Source: Comamonas badia DSM 17552 (lineage in GTDB: Bacteria; Pseudomonadota; Gammaproteobacteria; Burkholderiales; Burkholderiaceae_C). From it: 64,000 nt of DNA. Numbering within the stretch: position 1 is the first letter of the stretch; every line of letters starts with the position of its first letter. The notes under the pieces were generated by a model, which worked only from the letters and a program-made list of their open reading frames with translations, was not told where the DNA came from and ran no database searches. The stretch is from NCBI RefSeq assembly GCF_000484635.1, contig NZ_AXVM01000005.1, positions 303,420-367,419 of the forward strand, given 5' to 3'. This document shows positions 27,388 through 36,256 of this stretch, in pieces. Made by a program: the position numbers and the translations under genes.

Positions 27388-28764
27388 ATGAGTCTGCGTA
27401 TCTACAGCACGCTTGCGCGTGCGGTGCAAGCTTTCGCCCCGTTGCAACCCGGCCATGTGCGCATGTATGTCTGCGGCATGACGGTCTACGACCTGTGCCA
27501 TCTCGGCCATGCGCGCTCGATGATCGCGTTCGACGTGGTGCAGCGCTGGCTGCGCGCCTCCGGCCTGGCGGTGACCTATGTGCGCAACATCACCGACATC
27601 GACGACAAGATCATCCGCCGCGCGGTGGAAAACGGCGAGAGCATCCGCAGCCTGACGGACCGCATGATCGCCGCGCTGCACCAGGACGCCGATGCGCTGG
27701 GCGTTGAGCGCCCCACGCACGAGCCGCGCGCCACCGACTACGTGCCGCAGATGCTGGGCATGATCGGCCGGCTCGAACACAAAGGCCTGGCCTACCAGGC
27801 GGGGCAGGGCGGCGACGTGAATTTCGCCGTGCGCCAGTTTCCGGGCTACGGCAGGCTCTCGGGCAAGTCGCTCGATGAGCTCAACGCCGGCGAGCGCGTG
27901 GCGGTGCAGGACGGCAAGCGCGATCCGCTGGATTTCGTGCTGTGGAAGTCCGCCAAGCCCGAGGAGCCCGACGAGGTGAAATGGCAAAGCCCCTGGGGCG
28001 CCGGGCGCCCGGGCTGGCATATCGAATGCTCGGCCATGGGTTGCGCGCTGCTGGGCGAGAGTTTCGACATCCATGGCGGCGGCGCCGATCTGGCGTTCCC
28101 GCACCACGAAAATGAAATCGCGCAGAGCGAGGGGGTCACCGGCAAGCCCTTCGCGCAGGTCTGGATGCACAACGGTTTCATCAACGTGGACAACGAGAAG
28201 ATGTCCAAGAGCCTGGGCAACTTCTTCACCATCCGCGACGTGCTCAAGGTCTACGACGCCGAGACCGTGCGCTTTTTCGTCGTGCGCAGCCACTACCGCA
28301 GCCCGCTGAATTACAGCGACGTGCACCTGGACGATGCGCGCGCCGCGCTCAAGCGGCTGTACACCGCGCTGTCGCTGGTGGCGCCCGAGGCGGTGGAGAT
28401 GGACTGGAGCGAGCCGCACGCCGCGCGCTTCAAGGCGGCGATGGACGAGGATTTCGGCACGCCCGAGGCGGTGGCTGTGCTGTTCGAGCTGGCCGCGGAT
28501 GTCAACCGCAGCCGGTCGGCGCGGACCGCTGGCCTGCTGAAGGCGCTGGGCGGCGTTCTGGGTCTGCTGCAGGGCGATCCGCAGGCCTTTCTGCAGGCCG
28601 GCAGCCCATTGGATGAAGCGCAGATCGCGGTGCAGATCGCCGCGCGTGCCGCCGCCAAGGCCGCCAAGAACTGGGCCGAGGCCGACCGCATCCGCCAGGA
28701 GTTGCTGGCGCAAGGCGTTGCACTCAAGGACGGCCCCGGCGGCACGACTTGGGAGGCGGTCTGA
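27388..28764 (+). CDS. cysS: Cysteine--tRNA ligase
   Basis: Class I synthetase (458 aa) that charges tRNA-Cys. The zinc-site Cys is in [18 protein letters not shown], which also contains the HIGH motif; further zinc ligands are in the CSAMG and [10 protein letters not shown] regions. The KMSKS motif is [10 protein letters not shown]. The ATG at 27388 is chosen because similarity starts at [10 protein letters not shown]. It is divergent from the TPR gene, and an in-frame TTG lies slightly upstream. Confidence 0.96.
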   Translation: MSLRIYSTLARAVQAFAPLQPGHVRMYVCGMTVYDLCHLGHARSMIAFDVVQRWLRASGLAVTYVRNITDIDDKIIRRAVENGESIRSLTDRMIAALHQDADALGVERPTHEPRATDYVPQMLGMIGRLEHKGLAYQAGQGGDVNFAVRQFPGYGRLSGKSLDELNAGERVAVQDGKRDPLDFVLWKSAKPEEPDEVKWQSPWGAGRPGWHIECSAMGCALLGESFDIHGGGADLAFPHHENEIAQSEGVTGKPFAQVWMHNGFINVDNEKMSKSLGNFFTIRDVLKVYDAETVRFFVVRSHYRSPLNYSDVHLDDARAALKRLYTALSLVAPEAVEMDWSEPHAARFKAAMDEDFGTPEAVAVLFELAADVNRSRSARTAGLLKALGGVLGLLQGDPQAFLQAGSPLDEAQIAVQIAARAAAKAAKNWAEADRIRQELLAQGVALKDGPGGTTWEAV

Positions 28765-28770
28765 ATGTCC

Positions 28771-28826
28771 AACATGGAAATAGGGCTAAAACGCAGATGG
28801 GACGGTCGGTGATAGCTATCAAAACC
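28771..28826 (-). repeat. Short interspersed repeat, copy 5, at a start codon
   Basis: On the minus strand it reads TTTTGATAGCTATCACCGAC, then GCGTTTTAGCCCTATTTCC, the family head and tail with a diverged stem. It covers the junction of cysS and the glycosylase gene, so the ATG chosen for the latter (28797) lies inside the repeat. Confidence 0.5.
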
Positions 28827-29444
28827 GTTAATTCCGAACCGGATTACTGGACCGATGCCTGCAAGCACCTGGCCCGGAAAGACCGCGTGCTGCGCCGTCT
28901 GATCCCGCAGTTCGAGAACGCCGCCCTGCAGCCCCGGCAGGACGCGTTCGCGACGCTGGCGCGTTCCATCATCGGCCAGCAGGTCTCGGTGGCGGCGGCC
29001 TCCAGCATCTGGGAGCGCTTTGCCAGGCTCTCGCGCAAGGTCACGCCCCGGCGCGTGCTGCTGCTCAAGGTGGACGACATGCGCGCCGCCGGCCTGTCGG
29101 CGCGCAAGGTGGATTACCTGGTGGATCTGGCGCTGCACTTCAGCGACGGCCGCCTGCATGTGCAGGATTGGGCGCGGATGGAGGACGAGGCCATCATCGC
29201 CGAGCTCACCGCCATCCGCGGCGTGGGCCGCTGGACGGCCGAGATGCTGCTGATCTTCCACCTCGCGCGGCCCAATGTGCTGCCGCTCGACGATGTGGGC
29301 CTGGCGCGCGGCATCAGCCGCCACTATTTCTCGGGCGAGGCGGTGAGCCGCAGCGAAATCCGCGAGGTGGCCCAGGCCTGGGCGCCCTGGTGCAGCGTGG
29401 CGAGTTGGTATATTTGGCGCTCATTGGATCCGCTTCCGGTCTGA
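28797..29444 (+). CDS. DNA-3-methyladenine glycosylase II family (HhH-GPD)
   Basis: Base-excision repair glycosylase of the AlkA/HhH-GPD superfamily (215 aa). The helix-hairpin-helix is LTAIRGVGRWTAEMLLIFHL with the catalytic Asp in VLPLDDVGLARG. FATLARSIIGQQVSVAAA begins the core. It lacks the N-terminal TBP-like domain of E. coli AlkA, as many proteobacterial short forms do. The N-terminus is uncertain, because an interspersed repeat overlaps the start; ATG 28797 and GTG 28809 are both possible. Confidence 0.88.
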   Translation: MGRSVIAIKTVNSEPDYWTDACKHLARKDRVLRRLIPQFENAALQPRQDAFATLARSIIGQQVSVAAASSIWERFARLSRKVTPRRVLLLKVDDMRAAGLSARKVDYLVDLALHFSDGRLHVQDWARMEDEAIIAELTAIRGVGRWTAEMLLIFHLARPNVLPLDDVGLARGISRHYFSGEAVSRSEIREVAQAWAPWCSVASWYIWRSLDPLPV

Positions 29445-29503
29445 ATTGAAGTCCGGTCCGCGGCGGGCGCGCCCCACGTGCCGGCGCCCGAGGAGAGAAC
29501 AAC

Positions 29504-30481
29504 TTGGCAAAAAAAACCTTCCTGGATTTCGAGCAGCCGATTGCGGAGCTTGAAACCAAAATCGAGGAACTGCGCTACGTGCACAACGAAAGCGCGGTCG
29601 ATATTTCCGAAGAAATCGGCCAGCTCACGAAAAAGAGCCAGCAGCTCACCAAGGACATCTACAGCAGCCTGACACCGTGGCAGATCACCAAGATCGCGCG
29701 CCACCCGGACAGGCCCTACACGATGGACTACGTGAACGAAATCTTCACGGACTTCATCGAAATGCACGGCGACCGGCACTTCGCCGATGACCAATCCATC
29801 GTCGGCGGCCTGGCGCGCTTCAACGGCAACGCCTGCATGGTCCTGGGCCACCAGAAGGGGCGCAGCACCAAGGAGCGCGCCGCGCGCAACTTCGGCATGA
29901 CGCGCCCCGAGGGCTACCGCAAGGCACTGCGCCTCATGAAGACGGCGGAAAAATTCAAGCTGCCGGTGTTCACCTTCGTCGATACGCCGGGCGCCTTCCC
30001 GGGCATCGATGCCGAGGAGCGCGGCCAGTCCGAAGCCATAGGGCGCAACATCTTCGAGATGGCGCAGCTGGAAGTGCCCATCATCACCAGCGTGATCGGC
30101 GAGGGCGGCTCGGGCGGCGCGCTGGCCATCAGCGTGGCCGATCAGCTCATCATGCTGCAATACTCGATCTACTCGGTCATCAGCCCCGAGGGCTGCGCCT
30201 CCATCCTCTGGAAGACCAGCGACAAGGCGCAGGACGCCGCCGAGGCCATGGGCATCACCGCGCACCGGCTCAAGGCGCTGGGCGTGGTGGACAAGATCGT
30301 CAACGAACCCGTGGGCGGCGCGCATCGCGACCACAAGCAGATGGCCGCCAGCTTGAAGCGCGCGCTGGGCGACGCCTGGCGCCAGGTGGCCGATCTCAAG
30401 GTGAAGGAACTGCTCGAGCGCCGCTACGAGCGCCTGCGCAGCTATGGGCGCTTTACCGACACCAAGGCCGACGCGCACTGA
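29504..30481 (+). CDS. accA: Acetyl-CoA carboxylase carboxyltransferase alpha subunit
   Basis: Alpha half of the carboxyltransferase that moves the carboxyl group from biotin to acetyl-CoA to make malonyl-CoA for fatty acid synthesis; its partner is AccD. The length of 325 aa is standard. Conserved regions are [31 protein letters not shown] and [16 protein letters not shown]. The start is TTG at 29504, supported by AGGAGAG about 7 bases upstream and by the conserved [12 protein letters not shown]-terminus. Confidence 0.97.
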   Translation: MAKKTFLDFEQPIAELETKIEELRYVHNESAVDISEEIGQLTKKSQQLTKDIYSSLTPWQITKIARHPDRPYTMDYVNEIFTDFIEMHGDRHFADDQSIVGGLARFNGNACMVLGHQKGRSTKERAARNFGMTRPEGYRKALRLMKTAEKFKLPVFTFVDTPGAFPGIDAEERGQSEAIGRNIFEMAQLEVPIITSVIGEGGSGGALAISVADQLIMLQYSIYSVISPEGCASILWKTSDKAQDAAEAMGITAHRLKALGVVDKIVNEPVGGAHRDHKQMAASLKRALGDAWRQVADLKVKELLERRYERLRSYGRFTDTKADAH

Positions 30482-30519
30482 TTCGGCGGCCGCGGACTGA
30501 ATGGCCTGGTGCCAGCGGC

Positions 30520-31479
30520 ATGACGCAACTCTTTGATGCAGCCATTGCCGCGTTTTCGCCCGGCCTGCCGCTGGCCGTGGCCCTGAGCGGCGGGGCCGAT
30601 TCCACCGCCTTGCTCGTCGCCTGCGCACGCCGCTGGCCGGGGCAGGTACGGGCCTTGCATGTCCACCATGGGCTGCAGGCGGCGGCCGATGGCTTCGTGC
30701 GCCACTGCGAGCAGCTGTGCGCCGGGTTGCGCGTGCCGCTGCAGGTGGCCCATGTCGATGCACGCCACGCGCAAGGCGAGAGCCCGGAGGACGCAGCTCG
30801 GCGTGCAAGGTACAAGGCTTTTGAGGATCTGGCGCAGGCCAGTCAATCGCTATCAGCTATCAAAAATATTGCACTGGCCCAGCATGCCGACGATCAGGCG
30901 GAAACCCTGCTGCTGGCACTGTCGCGTGGCGCGGGTGTCGCCGGGCTGGCAGCGATGCCGGCGCGCTGGCAGCAGGGCGGGATCACCTTCCACCGTCCCC
31001 TGCTCGCCGTGGCGGGCGCCGACATCCGCGCATGGCTGCAGGCGCAGGGCGTGGGCTGGACCGAAGACCCGAGCAACCAGGACGAGCGCTACACGCGCAA
31101 CCGCATCCGCCACCGGCTGCTGCCCATGCTGGAGCAGGTGTTCCCGCAATTTCGCGATACCTTTGCGCGCTCCAGCCGCCACGCGGCCCAGGCCGCGCAA
31201 CTGCTGCAGGAGCTGGCCGAGGAAGACCTGACGGCCGTGGGCGTGCCGCCCGCCCTTGCGGCGCTGCGGGGGCTGAGCGCAGCGCGTCAGGCCAATGTGC
31301 TGCGCCACTGGCTGCGCCAGCACCATGCCACCACGCCCACCGCAGCCCAGTTGCAGGCGCTGCTGGTGCAGATCGCGGCGTGCACCACGCGCGGACACCG
31401 CATCGATCTCAAGGTCGGCGGCGGCTTTGTGCGGCGCGAAGGCGCGCTGCTGCATTGGTACAATTTCCGGCTGTCCTGA
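30520..31479 (+). CDS. tilS: tRNA(Ile)-lysidine synthetase
   Basis: Modifies cytidine 34 of tRNA-Ile(CAU) to lysidine, so that it reads AUA. The PP-loop ATPase motif is VALSGGADSTALL, followed by ARRARYKAF and QHADDQAETLLLALSRGAG, with C-terminal substrate-binding regions. At 319 aa it is shorter than E. coli TilS. A segment of about ten residues (SQSLSAIKNIA) before QHADDQAET is encoded by part of an interspersed repeat (30838-30871) and looks inserted relative to the usual spacing. Confidence 0.93.
   Translation: MTQLFDAAIAAFSPGLPLAVALSGGADSTALLVACARRWPGQVRALHVHHGLQAAADGFVRHCEQLCAGLRVPLQVAHVDARHAQGESPEDAARRARYKAFEDLAQASQSLSAIKNIALAQHADDQAETLLLALSRGAGVAGLAAMPARWQQGGITFHRPLLAVAGADIRAWLQAQGVGWTEDPSNQDERYTRNRIRHRLLPMLEQVFPQFRDTFARSSRHAAQAAQLLQELAEEDLTAVGVPPALAALRGLSAARQANVLRHWLRQHHATTPTAAQLQALLVQIAACTTRGHRIDLKVGGGFVRREGALLHWYNFRLS
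30838..30871 (-). repeat. Short interspersed repeat, partial copy 6, inside tilS
   Basis: On the minus strand it reads ATTTTTGATAGCTGATAGCG, then ATTGACTGGCC, the first half of the family consensus. It is translated in frame within tilS. Confidence 0.5.
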
Positions 31480-31543
31480 ATTCACCCCAGGCGCCGCCAA
31501 GCCGGGTATTCCGAGCATCTGGCGCCGCACCACGCACACTCTC

Positions 31544-32803
31544 ATGGCCTTGTACGTTCACAAATACGGTGGCACCTCGATGGGCTCCACCGAGCGCATA
31601 CGCAATGTCGCGCGGCGCGTCGCCAAATGGGTGCGGGCAGGCCACCAGGTGGTGGTCGTGCCCAGCGCCATGAGCGGCGAAACCAACCGCCTGCTCGGCC
31701 TGGCCAAGGAGCTCGCCCCCGGGCGTGCCAGCGACGCCTACCACCGCGAACTCGACCAGCTCGCCGCCACCGGCGAGCAGGCATCGTCCGCCATGCTGGC
31801 CATCGCGCTGCAGAGCGAGGGCCAGCAGGCCGTGAGCTTCACCGGCTGGCAGGTACCGGTGCGCACCGACAGCAGCTACACCAAGGCGCGCATCGAATCG
31901 ATCGACGACAAGCACATCCGCGCCGAGCTCGATGCCGGCAAGGTGGTCATCGTCACCGGCTTTCAGGGCATAGACGCGGGCAACAACATCACCACGCTGG
32001 GCCGCGGCGGTTCGGACACCTCCGCCGTCGCCATCGCCGCCGCCGTCAAGGCGCACGAATGCCTGATCTACACCGATGTGGACGGGGTCTACACCACTGA
32101 CCCGCGCGTCGTGCCGGAAGCCAAACGCCTGAAGACGCTGAGCTTCGAGGAAATGCTGGAAATGGCCAGCCTGGGCAGCAAGGTGCTGCAGATTCGCTCG
32201 GTCGAATTCGCCGGCAAGTACAAGGTGCCGCTGCGTGTGCTCTCCAGCTTCACGCCCTGGGATATCGCCATCAACGAAGAGGCCGCATCCGGCACCCTGA
32301 TCACCCTTGAGGAAGATGAACAAATGGAAAAAGCCATCGTCTCCGGCATCGCCTTCTCGCGCGATGAGGCCAAGATTTCCGTGCTCGGCGTGCCCGACAA
32401 GCCCGGCATCGCCTACCAGATCCTCGGCGCCGTGGCCGACGCCAGGATCGATGTGGACGTGATCATCCAGAACCTGAGCAAGGACGGCATCACCGATTTC
32501 AGCTTCACCGTGCCGCGCGGTGACCTGGAGCGCGCCAGCGCGCTGCTGCGCGAGAAGGTGCTGCCGCAGCTGGGCACCGACCAGCTCGTGAGCGATGCGC
32601 ACATCGCCAAGGTCAGCATCGTCGGCATCGGCATGCGCAGCCAGGTGGGCGTGGCCAGCACCATGTTCCGCACGCTGAGCGAAGAAGGCATCAACATCAA
32701 GATGATCTCCACCAGCGAGATCAAGACCTCGGTCGTGATCGACGAAAAATACGTCGAACTCGCCGTGCGCGCCCTGCACAAGGCGTTTGGGCTTGACCAG
32801 TGA
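31544..32803 (+). CDS. lysC: Aspartate kinase
   Basis: Phosphorylates aspartate at the head of the lysine, threonine and methionine pathways. The 419 aa give a kinase domain ([44 protein letters not shown]) and a C-terminal pair of ACT domains ([37 protein letters not shown]), as in feedback-inhibited monofunctional enzymes. The ATG at 31544 was chosen from the kinase N-terminus. tRNA-Ser follows after 59 bp. Confidence 0.96.
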   Translation: MALYVHKYGGTSMGSTERIRNVARRVAKWVRAGHQVVVVPSAMSGETNRLLGLAKELAPGRASDAYHRELDQLAATGEQASSAMLAIALQSEGQQAVSFTGWQVPVRTDSSYTKARIESIDDKHIRAELDAGKVVIVTGFQGIDAGNNITTLGRGGSDTSAVAIAAAVKAHECLIYTDVDGVYTTDPRVVPEAKRLKTLSFEEMLEMASLGSKVLQIRSVEFAGKYKVPLRVLSSFTPWDIAINEEAASGTLITLEEDEQMEKAIVSGIAFSRDEAKISVLGVPDKPGIAYQILGAVADARIDVDVIIQNLSKDGITDFSFTVPRGDLERASALLREKVLPQLGTDQLVSDAHIAKVSIVGIGMRSQVGVASTMFRTLSEEGINIKMISTSEIKTSVVIDEKYVELAVRALHKAFGLDQ

Positions 32804-32862
32804 CGATCCGCCTGAAATTGTGACGGATTGGCCCGCGAACTCAGGCATAATCGCGGGTTCCT

Positions 32863-32955
32863 GGAGACGTGACCGAGTGGCCGAAGGTGCTCCCCTGCTA
32901 AGGGAGTATGGGGTGTTGAGCCTCATCAAGGGTTCGAATCCCTTCGTCTCCGCCA
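32863..32955 (+). tRNA. tRNA-Ser(GCT)
   Basis: The acceptor stem GGAGACG pairs with CGTCTCC, followed by a discriminator G and an encoded CCA. The anticodon stem CTCCC/GGGAG encloses CTGCTAA, so the anticodon is GCT, reading AGC/AGU. The long variable arm is typical of serine tRNA. Its 3' flank carries island-like remnants. Confidence 0.96.
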
Positions 32956-33012
32956 AGGATAAAGCCTAAGTGATTGATTCATTTGGGGTTTTTCTTTTTG
33001 TATTGAGCCAGC

Positions 33013-33031
33013 ATGCCATTAGGTATGCCAT
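33013..33031 (+). repeat. Direct repeat ATGCCAT x2 downstream of tRNA-Ser
   Basis: ATGCCAT occurs at 33013-33019 and 33025-33031, 58 bp after the tRNA. Short repeats of this kind beside a tRNA can be integrase arm sites. No integrase gene and no second copy of the tRNA 3' end is seen, so this is only a possible scar of integration. Confidence 0.3.
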
Positions 33032-33126
33032 GTCGTCCCGGCTGCAGTAGGCGCTTGCTGGAAATGTCTGGACACGTGCGCAGGTGTGCTGACCTTGCAA
33101 ACAGTCTTTGGTGACGAAAAGGCGCT

Positions 33127-33405
33127 TCACTTCACCGCCTTCATCAATTTCCCAAAGCCGTCCACCACGTCGTACTTGGCGTTCTCCGGCGCAAAGCGGC
33201 GGTTCATCTCATCGAAGGACTTGCGGGCGCACTTGATCTTGGTCTCCTCGATCTTGCGCAGATCCATCGAGGCATCGTTCCCTTGGTTTTCGCGACGAAG
33301 CAGATGTGCCTGACCGGGCCTTCCCTGAAGCTGATGGCCCGGTCGGGTTGTAGTCGCCGACTGGCGTCGGGATCAGAAAACCGCGTGGCAGCCTGGCGTA
33401 CCCCA
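33127..33405 (-). pseudogene. Remnant of type III restriction enzyme (Res) C-terminus
   Basis: On the minus strand three frames join into one Res-like C-terminus: YARLPRGFLIPTPVGDYNP, then AISFREGPVRHICFVAKTKG, then MDLRKIEETKIKCARKSFDE onward to LMKAVK and a stop at 33127. Two one-base losses, near 33343 and 33270, break the frame. This matches the nuclease end of type III R-M Res subunits as I remember it. Upstream of 33405 the similarity stops, so the helicase part is gone. It is a non-functional scar next to tRNA-Ser. Confidence 0.65.
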
Positions 33406-33593
33406 GTTGTTGCCAGGGCTGATGGATGGGGTCCGGCACTTCGTGCTTGCGCCACGCAGGCAGGGGCGCAGCTTTCCTCGTGAAGTCAAGCGTTCCATAC
33501 GCAGCAAGTACCCACGAAAGAAAATGCCAGTCAGGACTTAACGAACTGGCATTGCGCATCAGCGGGCCTTTTTTCGGGTGCCACAATGCCGTA

Positions 33594-34127
33594 ATGGATG
33601 CAATCGTCAGACAAGCCATTGCGAAGTGGCCTCGGGTTCCTGCGTGCTTTGGCTGGCTCGGGTTGGATGCGCGCGGCCGGTGGTATCTGCGGGATGCGGC
33701 AACACAGGCCAAGGGAAGCTTTCGCGTCTCGAAGGGAGACTGGCTGCGCCACGTCAAGCTTCTTGCGTTCATCGGGCGCAACTATCTGGCGGACGAGAGG
33801 GGGCGCTGGTTCTTCCAGAATGGCCCGCAGCAGGTCTTTGTTGAGCTTGAGGCCACGCCCTGGGTGTGGCGCATCAGCGCTGATGGCGAGATTCGGTCAC
33901 ATACGGATCAACCAGCAACTGCTGAGCAGATATTGCTGGATGAGCAGGGCCGGGTGTACATCGCCACTGCTATAGGGCTGGGCATTGTGCACAGCCTCGA
34001 TGTCCCCACGGTAGCTGCATTGCTGGAGCAAGGCAGGCTGGCAGCGCCAGAGGATGTTGTTGCGCAAACCCTTCCAGCGCGGTTTGGATATGTCGTGTCA
34101 CCAGCCTACGACCCGGTTCAACGGTAG
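33594..34127 (+). CDS. Conserved hypothetical protein (DUF2946-like naming uncertain)
   Basis: Protein of 177 aa, not assigned to a named function. Visible features are KWPRVPACFGWLGLDARGRW, then WLRHVKLLAFIGRNYLAD, RGRWFFQNGPQQVFVELE and a C-terminal region ending ARFGYVVSPAYDPVQR. I recognise it as a family found in Burkholderiales but cannot give its Pfam name reliably. No signal peptide or membrane helix. It lies downstream of the restriction remnant, yet codon use looks native. Confidence 0.7.
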   Translation: MDAIVRQAIAKWPRVPACFGWLGLDARGRWYLRDAATQAKGSFRVSKGDWLRHVKLLAFIGRNYLADERGRWFFQNGPQQVFVELEATPWVWRISADGEIRSHTDQPATAEQILLDEQGRVYIATAIGLGIVHSLDVPTVAALLEQGRLAAPEDVVAQTLPARFGYVVSPAYDPVQR

Positions 34128-34163
34128 ACGCCTCCGAGGGTTGCGGAGGGGGCCCTGATGGAC

Positions 34164-34691
34164 CTATTTGGCGGAGTTGACCAGGTATTCGACCGCCGCC
34201 TTGAAGTCGGCATCTGAGGCGCTGGATCCGCCTTTGGGAGGCATTCCTCCCTTGCCCTGGGTGGCAATCTTGAGCACTTCATCGAATCCAGCCGCCAAGC
34301 GCGGTGCCCAGGCTTCCTTGTCGCCGAATTTGGGCGCATTGGCCACGCCGGTACCGTGGCAGGCAACGCAGGTGGTGTCGTAGATTTTCTTGCCGGCATC
34401 TGCGGCGGGCGCGGCTGCAGGCGCAGCGGCGGCTGCCACCGGTGTGGCCGCCGCCGCTGCTGCAATCTTCGCAGGGTCGCCCACTTCGGATTCACCAACC
34501 TTCTGAATGCGCTGCTCCAAGGCTTGCGGTGTCGGAATGGCGCCCACACCGGTCTTTGTACCGGACGAATAAAAACTCACCAGCCCCATGATTATGAATA
34601 CGGGTGCAGCGAAACCCAGCCCGGCCGCGACCAAGGTCTGCATGGGTGTCTTGATCAATCCGTGGTTTGTCTCTTCGTGTTCCTGGCTCAT
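34164..34691 (-). CDS. Membrane-anchored class I c-type cytochrome (c5-like)
   Basis: Electron carrier (175 aa) with a single membrane helix near the N-terminus (TLVAAGLGFAAPVFIIMGLV), an Ala/Pro spacer, and a C-terminal heme domain. Heme binding is CVACH; the distal Met is in GKGGMPPKGG. It should pass electrons at the periplasmic face to a terminal oxidase. The ATG at 34691 has the sensible N-terminus (SQEHEETNHGLI). Transcription unit unclear. Confidence 0.88.
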   Translation of the reverse strand: MSQEHEETNHGLIKTPMQTLVAAGLGFAAPVFIIMGLVSFYSSGTKTGVGAIPTPQALEQRIQKVGESEVGDPAKIAAAAAATPVAAAAAPAAAPAADAGKKIYDTTCVACHGTGVANAPKFGDKEAWAPRLAAGFDEVLKIATQGKGGMPPKGGSSASDADFKAAVEYLVNSAK

Positions 34692-34790
34692 GGTGTTCTC
34701 GATGAATACAGATGTGCCGCGCGTGCAGCGGCTTGCCCGATTATAGGAGTGTCCATTCGTATCTGGACACAAATCGGAGACTGGTCCCGG

Positions 34791-36236
34791 CTATCGGCGG
34801 GCGTTCGCAGCCACCTGGTCATCGGGTGCTGCGTTCCAGCCGCCCCCCAGTACCTTGTAGAGCGCCACCTGATTTTGCAGTTGCTGCAATCGCGTGAGGA
34901 CCAAGGCCTGCTCGGACGCGAACAGCGAGCGTTGTGCATCGAGAAGATCCAGATAGCTGGCTACGCCATTGCGATAGCGAAGGTCGGAAAGTTCAAAGCG
35001 GCGGGTATCGGATTTGGCTTGTGCCTGCTGCGCATCGAGTTGTTTTTGCAGCGTTGCGCGGCCAGCCAAGGCGTCAGCCACTTCACGGAACGCAGTCTGT
35101 ATTGATTTTTCATACTGGGCCACGGCGATATCGCGCCCGACCTGAGCGGCTGCCAGGTTCGCCTGGTTGCGTCCGGCATCGAAGATCGGCACAACTGCCT
35201 GCGGTGCGAAGGAGAAAGCCCAGGAGCCGCTTTTGAACAAGCCCGACAGCTCGGTACTCACCGTGCCCAGCTGCGCCGTCAGTGAAATGCGTGGAAAGAA
35301 TGCTGCGCGTGCGGCACCGATGTTGGCGTTGGCGCTGATCAACTGCTGCTCCGCGGCCGAGATGTCCGGACGGTGCTGCAGCAAATCCGACGGCAGGCCG
35401 GCGGGCAGGGGCTGCATGGGCGCAGCCTTGGCGAGGCGCGAAGCCGCAAGGCTGGCGCGCACTTCATCGGGCAATGGTTGGCCGACAAGGAGCACCAGCG
35501 CGTTTTCATCCTGCATGCGCTGGCGTTCCTGCTGGGCCAGCGTGGCACGCGCTTGCTGCGCAAGGCTTTCCGCTTGCCGTAGATCGAGTTCAGAGCTGAC
35601 GCCGTTATCCAGCCGCAACTGCGTGAGCTTGACCGACTCTTCGCGCGTCTGCAGCGTGCGGCGCGAGAGGTCAAGCAGCTCTTCGTCGGACATCAGCGCC
35701 AGCCAACCGGAAGCCACCGCGGACACCAGGCTGATCTGCCCTGATTTGCGCGCCTCGTCGGTGGAAAGGTATTGGGCCAGCGCCTGTTCCTTGAGTGCGG
35801 CGACCCGGCCGAAAAAGTCGATCTCCCAGCTGGTGATGCCGGCGCCCACCTGCCAGACCGAGCCGTATTTCCCGGTGGTGGTGCTGGGCTGGCGGGTGAA
35901 GTTGCCAATGCCGCTGAGCGTGGGGTACTCGTTTGCGCGCTGGATATCGAACTGTGCGCGCGCCTGTTCCACGCGCAGCACGGCGACGCGTTGGTCGCGG
36001 TTGTTTTCCAGTGCCAGCTGGATCAGCGATTGCAGCCGCGGATCAGTGAAGTAGTCCTGCCAGCGAATGTCTGCTGCCGGTTTCGCGCCAGCTGTATCTG
36101 TCGGCACGGTGGCAGGGTAGCTGGTCGGCACTGGCGCCGAGGGGCGCTCGTAAGCGGGGATGAAGCTGCAGCCGGCAAGCATCAGCGCCGCCAGGGCAGC
36201 GCCCAGCGTACGCGGCGAGTGTGTGGTTTGCATCAT
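34791..36236 (-). CDS. RND efflux outer-membrane lipoprotein (OprM/NodT type)
   Basis: Outer membrane channel (about 481 aa) of a tripartite pump. The lipobox is LMLAGCSF, giving an acylated Cys. Two outer membrane efflux repeats follow (e.g. PTLSGIGNFTRQPSTTTGKY and GAARAAFFPRISLTAQLG). It begins near the end of the RND transporter gene, and ends before the cytochrome gene. The start may be either of two adjacent ATGs (36236 or 36233). Third gene of the pump operon. Confidence 0.9.
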   Translation of the reverse strand: MMQTTHSPRTLGAALAALMLAGCSFIPAYERPSAPVPTSYPATVPTDTAGAKPAADIRWQDYFTDPRLQSLIQLALENNRDQRVAVLRVEQARAQFDIQRANEYPTLSGIGNFTRQPSTTTGKYGSVWQVGAGITSWEIDFFGRVAALKEQALAQYLSTDEARKSGQISLVSAVASGWLALMSDEELLDLSRRTLQTREESVKLTQLRLDNGVSSELDLRQAESLAQQARATLAQQERQRMQDENALVLLVGQPLPDEVRASLAASRLAKAAPMQPLPAGLPSDLLQHRPDISAAEQQLISANANIGAARAAFFPRISLTAQLGTVSTELSGLFKSGSWAFSFAPQAVVPIFDAGRNQANLAAAQVGRDIAVAQYEKSIQTAFREVADALAGRATLQKQLDAQQAQAKSDTRRFELSDLRYRNGVASYLDLLDAQRSLFASEQALVLTRLQQLQNQVALYKVLGGGWNAAPDDQVAANARR

Positions 36237-36256
36237 GGGAGGCTCGATGTCAGTGG

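Noticed and set aside
32863..34160. Intact genomic island or prophage at tRNA-Ser
   Set aside because: No integrase and no duplicate of the tRNA 3' end was found; only a gene remnant and short repeats remain.
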